Shown: positions 37,711-46,285 of the stretch, one piece after another
How the letters are laid out: every line of letters starts with the position of its first letter
Numbering within the stretch: the stretch's first letter is position 1
From: Paracidovorax konjaci
GTDB taxonomy: Bacteria; Pseudomonadota; Gammaproteobacteria; Burkholderiales; Burkholderiaceae_C
Direction of reading: 5' to 3'
Length of the DNA stretch: 64,000 bases
NCBI RefSeq assembly: GCF_900112675.1
Contig: NZ_FOMQ01000004.1
Location: 248,001 to 312,000, forward strand
Notes under the pieces: generated by a model
Told to the model about the DNA's origin: nothing
Seen by the model: only the letters and a program-made list of their open reading frames with translations
The model's database searches: none
Program-made: the position numbers and the translations under genes

Positions 37711-39801
37711 TCAGTGGTGGTGGCCCTTGCTGGCGCCGCCTGCGCCGTCGGGCAGGGCCACGCGCACGAGCTGCATCATTCCCTGGTCCTCGTGGTCGAG
37801 GATGTGGCAGTGCAGCACGTAGTCACCGATATAGCGCTGGTAGCGCGTGCGCACGATGAGCGTGTACTTGCCGTCCAGATTCTTGTCGTTCTTGCTGTTC
37901 TTCACCCAGAGCGTGTCCTTCCAGACGCCCTTGAGCCCGGGGTACTGCGGGTCGGCCGTGTTGTCCGAGGGATCGATGTCGGTGGCCCCGGGCAATGAAA
38001 CATCCTTGCCGTTCGGATCCAGGATGCGTACCACCTGGAACGGATTGACGTGGATGTGGAACGGATGGCTCACGAAGTCCGATTGCAGAGTCCACTCGTC
38101 CACGCCGCCCAGGGTCAGCACGCGGTCGATGCGGCCGGGCTCGAAAGGCCGGCCGTTCACCTGGAACTGGATCGGCTGCTGGCTCAGGTCGATGTTGAAG
38201 GCCAGCACCTGGGTGCCCGTGACCTCGCTGTCCTCGACGGTGGGGTGCGGCACGAAGCGGGTGAGCTTGAGGCCATTGCGCAGGTCGGCAGCCACCTGCG
38301 ACCGCACGTCCGCAGGCATGTTGGTGGCCGCCGCGGCCGCCAGTTCCTGGGCGAGGTAGGCGGAGATGTCCTGCGGCACGGGGCCTCCGGGCGCGACGCC
38401 CTTGACCGTGGCGAGCAACTGGCGCGACGGGGCGCGCTGGCCCACGTTGGCGGACGCCGGCGCCGCGGCATTGATCACGCAGTAGTCGCCCGCCTCCGGG
38501 AAGACCATGAGCGTGTCCCAGCGGTAGCCGGGCTGGTAGACGGTCTGCTTCGACGGCATGGCCGTCGCGGTCGTCAGGCCGTCCGCGGCGACCAGATGCT
38601 GGGGCAGCGGGGCGCCCGTGCAGTTCTGCGCGATGTAGGCGTCCTGGTCCTCGGGTTTGAGGCCCTCGGCGGTGGGCGCGCCGGTGCGCATCTTGCGGAA
38701 CTGCAGGTTGATGGTGTCGCGCACGCCGCCGTGGATCGCGCGCCACCGCTCGATCTGGCCGGCCCGCGCGTTGCGGAACACGGGCAGCACCTCGCCGTTG
38801 ATGCTGGTGTAGCGCCCGGACTTTTCCCAGGTGCGCGGACCGAACTGGTCCACGTCGTTCGGGCTGACCGCCGCGTAGTGCTCGATGCCGCCCACGTCGC
38901 CCGGGTCGCACCGGTAGGTGCCGTCCGGGTTGAGCTTGATGTTGTTGTTCTTGTCGCGGCAGGCGTACTGGATCTGCTGGAAAACCAGCACCCGCTCCTG
39001 GAACGATTGCCGCGCCGTGGAGCGCAGCAGCGTGTCCAGGTCGCCGTTCTTGTCGGGGGTGGGAGGGCGGTTGCCGCGGATGACGAGCGCGCCCGCCATG
39101 CCGCTGGCCACCTGCAGTGCCGTCGATCCGTGCCGGTGGGTGTGGTACCAGTAGGTGCCCGAGGGGTGGTCGGACGGGATATTGTACTCGTACTCGAAGC
39201 TCACGCCCGGGTTGATGGAGATGAGCACGTTGTCGCCGTTGCCGGCCGGGTTCACCCACAGCCCATGGGTGTGCAGGTTGGTGCCGTTGAAGCAGTGCGG
39301 CGTGTTGACGCCTGCGGGCGCCTGGATGCAGCCGGGGTCGGGGGGCAGCTGGTTGTTGAGCCGCATGCGGATGGTGTCCCCGGGCCGCACTTCCAGCATG
39401 GGAGAGACGAACGGCGTCTTGGGGTTCACGCGCGAGCCCTGGTAGCTGCGCAGCCGGACCTTGTCGTTGCGCTGCGTGGCCGGGTTCCAGAGCGTGCCGT
39501 CGGTGTAGACCACGTTCAGGTCAAGCGATGCCTCGTGCGAAGGCGACAGCGACGCCGGGCCCAGGACGTTGGAGAACTGCCTGAGGCGCAGCGTCTGGGT
39601 GCCGGGGCCGCCGGCCGCCTCCTGCAGCAGCACGGGCGGCGGGGCCTTGCGCCGGAGTTCCAGTAGCGGGGGGTTGTCGACTTCTCTGGCGTTGTCCGCC
39701 TGGGCGCGCGCGGGCGGTGCGGTGGTGCCGGCAAAGACTGCGGCGATGGCGACGGCGAGCGACGGCAGCGCCGCCCAGGTGCTGCGGAGCACGGGTTGCA
39801 T
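37711..39801 (-). CDS. Multicopper oxidase, exported, three cupredoxin domains
   Basis: This is a 696-residue exported protein with a signal peptide ending at PPARAQA near residue 31. All four copper-binding regions are visible: NLHTHGLWV, YWYHTHRHGS, HPFHIHVNPFQ and LHCHILDHEDQGMM, giving one type 1 and the trinuclear centre. It resembles CotA/bilirubin-oxidase-like laccases in having long loops, and it ends in GHHH. It oxidises phenols, metals such as Mn2+ or Cu+, or bilirubin-like pigments; the sequence does not say which. GGA precedes the ATG at 39801. No copper chaperone or efflux gene is adjacent. Confidence 0.92.
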   Translation of the reverse strand: MQPVLRSTWAALPSLAVAIAAVFAGTTAPPARAQADNAREVDNPPLLELRRKAPPPVLLQEAAGGPGTQTLRLRQFSNVLGPASLSPSHEASLDLNVVYTDGTLWNPATQRNDKVRLRSYQGSRVNPKTPFVSPMLEVRPGDTIRMRLNNQLPPDPGCIQAPAGVNTPHCFNGTNLHTHGLWVNPAGNGDNVLISINPGVSFEYEYNIPSDHPSGTYWYHTHRHGSTALQVASGMAGALVIRGNRPPTPDKNGDLDTLLRSTARQSFQERVLVFQQIQYACRDKNNNIKLNPDGTYRCDPGDVGGIEHYAAVSPNDVDQFGPRTWEKSGRYTSINGEVLPVFRNARAGQIERWRAIHGGVRDTINLQFRKMRTGAPTAEGLKPEDQDAYIAQNCTGAPLPQHLVAADGLTTATAMPSKQTVYQPGYRWDTLMVFPEAGDYCVINAAAPASANVGQRAPSRQLLATVKGVAPGGPVPQDISAYLAQELAAAAATNMPADVRSQVAADLRNGLKLTRFVPHPTVEDSEVTGTQVLAFNIDLSQQPIQFQVNGRPFEPGRIDRVLTLGGVDEWTLQSDFVSHPFHIHVNPFQVVRILDPNGKDVSLPGATDIDPSDNTADPQYPGLKGVWKDTLWVKNSKNDKNLDGKYTLIVRTRYQRYIGDYVLHCHILDHEDQGMMQLVRVALPDGAGGASKGHHH

Positions 39802-39906
39802 GGATTCCTCCCTCAATGTAAGCGGTGTCTTGCGCCGGGCCTTCTGGGGGCCCTGTCGCGCGGCGAGAGTATGGATGAGCCGCGCCCATCCGGTCAACGG
39901 TGCCCG

Positions 39907-40479
39907 TCAGCGTTCGCGCGGCACCCGGCCCATCAGGTAGAACTCGGGGTTGGGTTGCATGCCCGCGAAACTCGCCATGCGGTTGGAGAGCCCGAAGAAC
40001 GCCGTGATGGCCGCGATGTCCCAGATGTCCTCGTCGTCGAAGCCGTGCGCGTGCAGTGCGGTGAAGTCGGCGTCGTCGATCTCGTGCGAGCGCTGGCAGA
40101 CCTTCATCGCGAAGTCCAGCATGGCGCGCTGGCGCGGGCTGATGTCGGCCTTGCGGTGGTTCACGGCCACCTGGTCGGCCACGAAGGGCTTCTTTTCGTA
40201 GATGCGCAGGATCGCGCCGTGCGCCACCACGCAGTAGAGGCACTGGTTGGCCGCGCTAGTGGCGGTCACGATCATCTCGCGCTCGCCCTTGGTGAGCGAG
40301 CCTTCCTCTTTGAGCATGAGCGCGTCGTGGTAGGCGAAGAAGGCGCGCCATTCGGCGGGGCGGCGCGCGAACGCGACGAAGACGTTGGGCACGAAGCCGG
40401 CCTTTTCCTGCACTTCGAGGATGCGGGCCTGGATGTCTTCGGGCAGCGTGTGGATTTCGGGGAGGGGGTAGCGGCTCAC
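39907..40479 (-). CDS. AhpD-like / carboxymuconolactone decarboxylase family protein (peroxidase-related)
   Basis: This is a 190-residue helical protein with the redox motif CLYC in ANQCLYCVVAHGAIL and the following His, as in AhpD-like peroxidase-related enzymes. The start is GTG at 40479, giving MSRYPLPEIHTLPEDIQARI, with GGAG 9 nt upstream. Family members use the CxxC pair in alkylhydroperoxidase-like redox chemistry. It lies 105 nt upstream of the multicopper oxidase on the same strand and may be co-expressed. The IclR-family gene lies upstream. Confidence 0.87.
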   Translation of the reverse strand: MSRYPLPEIHTLPEDIQARILEVQEKAGFVPNVFVAFARRPAEWRAFFAYHDALMLKEEGSLTKGEREMIVTATSAANQCLYCVVAHGAILRIYEKKPFVADQVAVNHRKADISPRQRAMLDFAMKVCQRSHEIDDADFTALHAHGFDDEDIWDIAAITAFFGLSNRMASFAGMQPNPEFYLMGRVPRER

Positions 40480-40529
40480 GGGCGTCGTCTCCTGTCGTCG
40501 TTGGAATGTGCGGTGCCGGAAAAACGGTA

Positions 40530-41378
40530 TCACGGATGCCAGTGGCTCGCGCGCGTGGCCAGCGGGGCCGGTGCGGCAGCGCTGCCCGCGAGGGCATACG
40601 ATAGCTGGGTGGCTGCCGAGACCACGGTCTGCGCCAGGGACTCGAGCTTTTCCGGCGGCAGCCGCGAGGCGGGCCCCGAGATGCACACCGAGCCAAGCAG
40701 CCGCCAGTGCAGCCCGAACACGGGGGCGGACACGGTGGCCACGCCCTGTTCGCGCTCGCCGATGGACCAGTGGTAGCCGCGCTGGCGGATCTGCTCGTAG
40801 TCCGCGCCGGGCGCGCCCGAGAACGCGAGGATCACCCGGCCCGGGGAGCCCTTGTCCAGCGGCAGCCCTTCGCCCATCCGCGCGTGGTGGCGCAGCGCCT
40901 GCGGGCCCTCCACGCGCACGAGGCAGGTGCGGACGTCTCCTTCGCGCACGTAGAACGCAGCGCTCTCGCCGCTGGCCTGGGTGAGCGCGCGCAGGGCAGG
41001 CTCCAGCACGTTCTGCACGTCGAAGCCTGCCTGGTAGCGCGCACCCAGCCAGCCGGCAGCGGGCCCCAGCCGCCAGTCGCCGTCCTCCCGCTGCACCAGG
41101 TAGCCCGACTGCGCCAGCGTGCGCGCCAGCCGCAGCACGGTGGTCTTGTGCAGCGCGCAGCGGCGGCTCAACTCGGCCAGCGACAGGTGCGATTCGCCCA
41201 GTGCAAAGGCGGCAAGCACCTGCAGGGCGCGCGTGACGGCGGCCACGCCGCCATCCCGCCCCGCGGCCGGCGGGTCGGGGGGCTCCGCCGGTTGCGGGGC
41301 GGATCGGCCGGGCGCACCCACAGCAGGGCCGGAGGGGCGCGGGGACGGCTTCGCGGGCGAAGGGCGACGGTTGCTCAT
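40530..41378 (-). CDS. IclR family transcriptional regulator
   Basis: This is a 282-residue regulator. Residues 1-45 are Pro/Arg/Ala-rich. The winged helix-turn-helix begins near residue 46 (VTRALQVLAAFALGESHLSL, then ALHKTTVLRLARTLAQSGYL). The IclR effector domain follows (RVILAFSGAPG, YHWSIGEREQGVATVSAPVF). It is divergent from the Bug/amidohydrolase operon at 41.5-50.2 kb, with 117 nt between. Two direct GCGAAACG repeats in that gap are the probable binding site. Only this part of the long frame on this strand is real coding sequence. Confidence 0.9.
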   Translation of the reverse strand: MSNRRPSPAKPSPRPSGPAVGAPGRSAPQPAEPPDPPAAGRDGGVAAVTRALQVLAAFALGESHLSLAELSRRCALHKTTVLRLARTLAQSGYLVQREDGDWRLGPAAGWLGARYQAGFDVQNVLEPALRALTQASGESAAFYVREGDVRTCLVRVEGPQALRHHARMGEGLPLDKGSPGRVILAFSGAPGADYEQIRQRGYHWSIGEREQGVATVSAPVFGLHWRLLGSVCISGPASRLPPEKLESLAQTVVSAATQLSYALAGSAAAPAPLATRASHWHP

Positions 41379-41398
41379 GGTGGTATGCGTTGCGTTGT

Positions 41399-41426
41399 GC
41401 GAAACGGCATTGTATGGAGCGAAACG
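41399..41426. promoter_or_regulatory. Candidate IclR binding site (two GCGAAACG repeats)
   Basis: GCGAAACG occurs at 41399-41406 and 41419-41426, 20 nt apart, about two helical turns. The sequence lies between the IclR gene and the first Bug receptor and overlaps an AT-rich stretch that could hold both promoters. Confidence 0.45.
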
Positions 41427-41495
41427 TTTTTCTACAGTGCGTTCCAAGCCGGGCGGCAGCCGCGGCAGCAAGAACACAACGACGGAGACAACGAC

Positions 41496-42500
41496 ATGCC
41501 TTTTCTGACGCACCCGCGTTCCGCCCTCCCGCGCCTCGGCGCGCTGCTGATCGGCTGCGTGGCCGCAGCCACCTTTGCCACCGGCGCCGCCGCGCAGGCC
41601 GCATGGCCCGCCAAGCCGATCCGGCTCATCGTGCCCTTCCCGCCGGGCGGCGGCACCGACATGATCGCGCGCACCGTGGCGCAGAAGCTGGCCGACCAGA
41701 ACCGCTGGAACGTGGTGGTGGACAACCGCCCCGGCGCCGGCGGCAACCTGGGTGTGGACGCGGCTGCGAAGTCGGCGCCCGACGGCTACACCCTCGTGAT
41801 GGGCCAGACGAGCAACCTCGCGATCAACCCGTCGCTCTATGCCAAGCTTCCGTACGACCCGCTGAAGGACCTCGTGCCCGTGGCGCTGGTGTCCTCGGCG
41901 CCGATCGTGATGGCCGCGCCCGCCAACTCGCCCTACAAGACCTTCGCCGACGTGGTGGCCGCCGCCAAGGCCAGGCCCGACGGCATCACGCTGGGTTATT
42001 CCGGCAACGGCACGGTGGCCCACCTGGCGGGCGAGCTGGCAGAAAACGCCGCCGGCATCAAGCTGCGCCACGTGCCCTACAAGGGCGCATCGCAGGCGAT
42101 GACCGACCTGGTGGGCGGCCAGATCGATCTCTACATGTCGGCCGTGCCGACGCTGCTGGGCCAGGTGCGCAACGGCAAGCTGCGCGCGGTCATGATCACC
42201 TCGCTCAAGCGTTCCGACCAGCTGCCGCAGACGCCCACGCTGGCGGAGTCCGGCTACAAGGATTTCGAGGCGGCTTCGTGGTTCGGCGTGCTGGCCCCTG
42301 CGGGCACGCCGGCACCCATCGTGCAGCAGCTCAACAAGGCCATCAACCAGGCGCTGGCCCAGCCCGACGTGGCCGAGAAGCTGCGCTCGGAGGGAGGCGA
42401 CGTGCTGGGCGGAACGCCCGAGAAGTTCAGCGCGCTGCTGAAGGCCGAAGTGCCCCGCTGGGCCAAGATCGTCAAGGACTCCGGCGCCAGCCTGGACTGA
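41496..42500 (+). CDS. Bug family tripartite tricarboxylate receptor protein
   Basis: This is a 334-residue periplasmic binding protein and the first gene of the IclR-associated operon. The signal peptide ends near TGAAAQA. Mature signatures are IRLIVPFPPGGGTDMIART, DNRPGAGGNLGVDAAAK and VPYKGASQAMTDLVGGQID. GGAG lies 8 nt before the ATG. It should bind a carboxylate substrate for a transport system not present in the window. A paralogous amidohydrolase follows 54 nt downstream. Confidence 0.92.
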   Translation: MPFLTHPRSALPRLGALLIGCVAAATFATGAAAQAAWPAKPIRLIVPFPPGGGTDMIARTVAQKLADQNRWNVVVDNRPGAGGNLGVDAAAKSAPDGYTLVMGQTSNLAINPSLYAKLPYDPLKDLVPVALVSSAPIVMAAPANSPYKTFADVVAAAKARPDGITLGYSGNGTVAHLAGELAENAAGIKLRHVPYKGASQAMTDLVGGQIDLYMSAVPTLLGQVRNGKLRAVMITSLKRSDQLPQTPTLAESGYKDFEAASWFGVLAPAGTPAPIVQQLNKAINQALAQPDVAEKLRSEGGDVLGGTPEKFSALLKAEVPRWAKIVKDSGASLD

Positions 42501-42554
42501 CGGCGATTCCCTGGCATTTCCCGCCATTCCCCGGCATTCCTTCGCTGCCTTCCG

Positions 42555-43466
42555 ATGACGTCCGCCCTGCAACGCGACAGCTCCGCCACGCCCGTGCGCT
42601 TTTCGGCCGGCACCGCCGCGCCGCGCACGCCGTTGCCGGCGGGGGCCTGCGACTGCCACGTGCATGTCTATGACGGCCGCTTCCCGGCTGCGCAGGGCGC
42701 CCGGCTGCGGCCGCCCGATGCCTCGGCGCAGGATCTGCGCGCGCTGCAGCGGCGCATCGGCACCGCGCGCACGGTGCTGGTCACGCCGTCCACCTACGGC
42801 ACCGACAACCGGTGCATGCTCGAAGGGCTGGCCGCGCTTGGCGCCGAGGCGCGTGGCGTGGCGGTGATCGACGGCAGCGAGGGCGATGCCGAACTGCAGC
42901 GCCTGCACGCGGCCGGGGTGCGCGGCGTGCGGCTGAACCTCTCGCTCGGCGTCTCGGGCACGGCGCAGTCGCTGGCCCCGCTGGCCGAACGCATCGCGCC
43001 GCTCGGCTGGCACCTGCAGTTGCTGATGGCCCCGGACCTGCTGGCCGCCCAGGCCGCCGTGCTGCGCGCGCTGCCGGTGCCGCTGGTGTTCGACCATTTC
43101 GGCCGCATCCCGCCTGCGCTCGCGGGGCGCCACCCGGCCCATGCCGTGCTGCTCGGCCTGCTGGAGCGCGGGCAGGCGTGGATCAAGCTGTCCGGTGGCT
43201 ACATCGTGAGCGATCGCCACTCCACCGAAGACCCGGCACTCGACGCACTGGCCGCCAGTTACCTGCGCTGCGCACCCGGGCGCGTGCTGTGGGGCAGCGA
43301 CTGGCCCCACGCCACGGCCACGGCCGGCGCGCAACCCCTTCCTGACGACGCGCGGCAGGTGGACCGCCTCGCCGACTGGGCCGATGCCGCGGGCGGCGCC
43401 GCGACGCTGCGGCGCGTGCTGGTGGACAACCCGGCCGCGCTCTACGGCTTCGAGACCCTTTCCTGA
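42555..43466 (+). CDS. Amidohydrolase 2 family protein (LigI / galactarolactone isomerase-like), paralog 1
   Basis: This is a 303-residue TIM-barrel amidohydrolase of the COG3618 group. The metal-site opening is ACDCHVHVYDGRF, the mid-barrel VFDHFGRIPP, and the closing WGSDWPHATAT. Characterised relatives hydrolyse or isomerise lactones of dicarboxylic acids, such as 2-pyrone-4,6-dicarboxylate or D-galactarolactone. It shares TVLVTPSTYGTDN and the overall length with the enzyme at 48311-49222, so the two are duplicates within one operon. The flanking Bug receptors imply a carboxylate substrate. Confidence 0.88.
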   Translation: MTSALQRDSSATPVRFSAGTAAPRTPLPAGACDCHVHVYDGRFPAAQGARLRPPDASAQDLRALQRRIGTARTVLVTPSTYGTDNRCMLEGLAALGAEARGVAVIDGSEGDAELQRLHAAGVRGVRLNLSLGVSGTAQSLAPLAERIAPLGWHLQLLMAPDLLAAQAAVLRALPVPLVFDHFGRIPPALAGRHPAHAVLLGLLERGQAWIKLSGGYIVSDRHSTEDPALDALAASYLRCAPGRVLWGSDWPHATATAGAQPLPDDARQVDRLADWADAAGGAATLRRVLVDNPAALYGFETLS

Positions 43467-43496
43467 ACCCCCTTCATCGAGAGACGAGACAAGACC

Positions 43497-44516
43497 ATGG
43501 CTGCACCTGCCGCTTCTCCTTCTGCTTCCTCGCTTTCCCGCCGCGGGCTGATCGCCGCTGCCGGCGCCGCGCTGCTGGGCACGGTGCTCGCCGCGCCGGC
43601 CATGGCCCAGGGCGACTGGCCCGCCGGCAAGGTCATCACCTGGGTGGTGCCGTACCCGCCGGGCGGCAGCACCGACGTGCTGGGCCGAAACGTCGCGCAG
43701 CGCGTGGGCGCGGCGCTGGGCACCACGGTGATCGTGGACAACAAGGCCGGTGCCACGGGCACCATCGGTGCGGCCTTCGTGGCCAAGGCCGCGCCGGACG
43801 GCACCACGCTGCTGGGCACGTCCATCGGCCCGCAGGCGATCGCGCCGCACCTCATGGGTAAGCTGCCGTACGACCCCATCGGGGGCTTCGAGCCGGTGGC
43901 CATCCTCGGCACGATCCCGCACATCCTGGTCGTGGGCGCCCACCAGCCCTTCACGGCGGTGGCCGACCTGCTGGCGGCCGCCAAGGCCGATCCGGGCAAG
44001 CTGGCCTTCGCCTCGGGCGGCAGCGGCACGATCCTGCAGATGCAGGGCGAGCTGCTGCAGCAGAAGACCGGCGCGCGGTTCATCCACATCCCCTACAAGG
44101 GCGACACCCCGGCGCTGCAGGACACGTTGGCCGGGCAGGTGCAGTTCATGTTCGCGCCCGCCGCCGCCGCGCTGCCGCACGTGCAGTCCGGCAAGCTGCG
44201 CGCGCTGGCCGTCACCTCCGCGCAGCGATTGAATGCGCTGCCCGCGGTGCCCACGATGGGGGAGGCAGGCGTGGCCGATTTCGTGGTCGAGCAGTGGCAG
44301 GCGGTCTTCGCGCCCGCCAGGACGCCAGCGCCTGTCGTGAAGCGGCTGAACCAGGAGATCAATCAGGCGCTGAAGGACCCGGCCGTGGCCGCGCTGGCCG
44401 ACAAGCTCGGCATCACGCTGGTGGGCGGCACGCCCCGGCAACTGGGCGACCTGCAGAAGGCCGATTCCGCCAAGTGGGCCCGGGTCATCCAGGCCGGAAA
44501 CATCAAGGCCGATTGA
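43497..44516 (+). CDS. Bug family tripartite tricarboxylate receptor protein
   Basis: This is a 339-residue solute-binding protein. The long N-terminus has SRRGLIAAAGAALLGTVLAA, a possible Tat-type signal, with cleavage near APAMAQ. Mature motifs are VPYPPGGSTDVLGRNVAQR, DNKAGATGTIGA and IPYKGDTPALQDTLAGQVQ. It begins 30 nt after the first amidohydrolase gene in the same operon. The family binds mono- to tricarboxylates; ligand is unknown here. Confidence 0.92.
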   Translation: MAAPAASPSASSLSRRGLIAAAGAALLGTVLAAPAMAQGDWPAGKVITWVVPYPPGGSTDVLGRNVAQRVGAALGTTVIVDNKAGATGTIGAAFVAKAAPDGTTLLGTSIGPQAIAPHLMGKLPYDPIGGFEPVAILGTIPHILVVGAHQPFTAVADLLAAAKADPGKLAFASGGSGTILQMQGELLQQKTGARFIHIPYKGDTPALQDTLAGQVQFMFAPAAAALPHVQSGKLRALAVTSAQRLNALPAVPTMGEAGVADFVVEQWQAVFAPARTPAPVVKRLNQEINQALKDPAVAALADKLGITLVGGTPRQLGDLQKADSAKWARVIQAGNIKAD

Positions 44517-44585
44517 AGGCCGCGCCCACCTCTCTTTCCCGCATTCCAGAGATCCCGCTTTTTCACCGCAACGCAACGCACCACC

Positions 44586-45272
44586 ATGATCGCACTTCCC
44601 GAAATCATCCGTGACATCGAGCGCGTGAGCGCCGACGTCGTCGCCCGGGCCGCCACCTTCCAGGCCGCCATCCTCGCCGACGTGGCCGGCCGCCGCGGCA
44701 CCCTGCATGGCCGGGTCTCGCCCGTGCACCAGAGCATGAAGGTGGCGGGACCGGCCTTCACCGTCGAAGTGCGCCCCGGCGACAACCTCATGATCCACGC
44801 CGCCATCGCGCTCGCCCAGCCGGGCGACGTGCTGGTGATCGACGGCAAGGGCGACCAGACCGCGGCGCTCATGGGCACGCTGATGCTGAGCGCCTGCAAG
44901 AAGCGCGGGTTGGCCGGCGTGGTGGTGGATGCCGCCATCCGCGACAAGCTGGAGATCCTGGAGCTGGACTTTCCCGTGTTCAGCGCCGGCTTCAATCCTG
45001 CCGGGCCCACCAAGTACGTGCCCGGCCGCATCAACCATCCGATCTCTGCCGGTGGCGCCGTGGTGAATCCGGGCGACCTGGTGGTGGGCGATGCCGACGG
45101 CGTGGTGGTGATCGAGCGCGCCAAGGCCCCCGCCATGATGGCCCTGGCCGACAAGAAGGTGGCCGACGAGGCCGCCCGCATCGAGGCCATCGCCCGCGGC
45201 GACACGGCATCGAAGTGGCTGCCCGCCGCGCTGCGCGCCGCCGGCGTGCTGAAGGAAGGAGCGTCGCTGTGA
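44586..45272 (+). CDS. RraA-like / 4-hydroxy-4-methyl-2-oxoglutarate aldolase family protein
   Basis: This is a 228-residue protein of the RraA/HMG-CHA aldolase fold. Signatures are VRPGDNLMIHAAIALAQPGD, VIDGKGDQTAALMG, GVVVDAAIRD (the aldolase Arg/Asp pair) and VNPGDLVVGDADGVVVI. In this catabolic operon an aldolase splitting a substituted 2-oxoglutarate to pyruvate is more likely than the RNase E regulator role. Oxaloacetate decarboxylase activity is also usual in the family. It overlaps the next gene by four bases. Confidence 0.87.
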   Translation: MIALPEIIRDIERVSADVVARAATFQAAILADVAGRRGTLHGRVSPVHQSMKVAGPAFTVEVRPGDNLMIHAAIALAQPGDVLVIDGKGDQTAALMGTLMLSACKKRGLAGVVVDAAIRDKLEILELDFPVFSAGFNPAGPTKYVPGRINHPISAGGAVVNPGDLVVGDADGVVVIERAKAPAMMALADKKVADEAARIEAIARGDTASKWLPAALRAAGVLKEGASL

Positions 45273-46210
45273 GCGCCCGCGCCATCATCATCACCGGTGC
45301 CGACCTGGCCCGGCAGGCCCTGGACTTGCTCCAGGGTTTCGAGATCGTCTACGCCGGCAAGACGCCCACCGAGCAAGACCTCGTGGCCCTGTGCCGCCAG
45401 CACGACCCGGTGGCCATCATCGTGCGCTACGGCAAGGTGGGCGCGGCCGTGATGGACGCGGCGCCGTCGCTCCGGGTGATCTCCAAGCACGGCAGCGGCA
45501 CCGACACCATCGACAAGGTGGCCGCGAAGGCACGCGGCATCGAGGTGGTGGCCGCCGTGGGCGCCAACGCCGCGGCGGTGGCAGAGCAGGCGCTGGCGCT
45601 GCTGCTGGCCTGCGCCAAGTCGGTGGTGGAGCTGGACGCGCGCATGCACGCTGGCCACTGGGACAAGGCTACGCACAAGAGCCTGGAGCTGGGCGGGCGC
45701 ACCGTGGGGCTGGTGGGCCTGGGCGCCATCGGCCTGCGCTTCGCGAAGATGGCCGATGCGCTCGGCATGCGCGTGATCGGCTTCGATCCGTTCGCCAAGA
45801 ACCTGCCGGACCATGTGCAACGCGTGGACCTCGCCACGATCTGGCGCGAATCGGACGCGATCTCGCTGCACTGTCCGCTCACCGACGAGAACCGCGGCAT
45901 GCTGAACGCCGGCACGCTGGCGCAGTGCAAGCACGGTGTGATCGTGGTCAACACGGCGCGCGGCGGGCTGATCGACGAAGCCGCGCTGCTGGCGGCCGTG
46001 CGCTCGGGCCAGGTGATGGCCGCGGGCCTGGACAGCTTCGCCGCGGAGCCCATGGTGGCCGGCCACCCGTTCCAGGGCGAGAAGGGCTTCATCCTGAGCC
46101 CCCACATCGGCGGCGTGACGGGCGATGCCTACGTGAACATGGGGGTGGGCGCGGCCCGGAACCTGCTCGACGTGCTCGGCCGCAGCCGCGCGGCGCTGCC
46201 CACGGCCTGA
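45269..46210 (+). CDS. D-2-hydroxyacid dehydrogenase (SerA-like)
   Basis: This is a 313-residue NAD-dependent dehydrogenase. It starts with GUG, supported by AAGGAG 7 nt upstream. The Rossmann motif is TVGLVGLGAIGLRFAKMAD, the catalytic Arg is in VVNTARGGLIDEAAL, the Glu in GLDSFAAEP, and the His in LSPHIGGVT. It oxidises or reduces a 2-hydroxy acid. A role in interconverting a hydroxy acid and its 2-oxo form before or after the neighbouring aldolase fits. It overlaps the aldolase gene by 4 nt. Confidence 0.9.
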   Translation: MSARAIIITGADLARQALDLLQGFEIVYAGKTPTEQDLVALCRQHDPVAIIVRYGKVGAAVMDAAPSLRVISKHGSGTDTIDKVAAKARGIEVVAAVGANAAAVAEQALALLLACAKSVVELDARMHAGHWDKATHKSLELGGRTVGLVGLGAIGLRFAKMADALGMRVIGFDPFAKNLPDHVQRVDLATIWRESDAISLHCPLTDENRGMLNAGTLAQCKHGVIVVNTARGGLIDEAALLAAVRSGQVMAAGLDSFAAEPMVAGHPFQGEKGFILSPHIGGVTGDAYVNMGVGAARNLLDVLGRSRAALPTA

Positions 46211-46285
46211 ACCAGGCGCCGCAGGCGCCAGCCCCGGGGCCAGCGGAGGCAGCCCCGGTACGACAAAAAAAGGAGACACACTGAA

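Noticed and set aside
41379-45038. Upstream extension of the IclR reading frame on the minus strand
   Set aside because: Only 40530-41378 encodes the regulator. The rest is antisense to Bug and amidohydrolase genes and has no similarity to any family.
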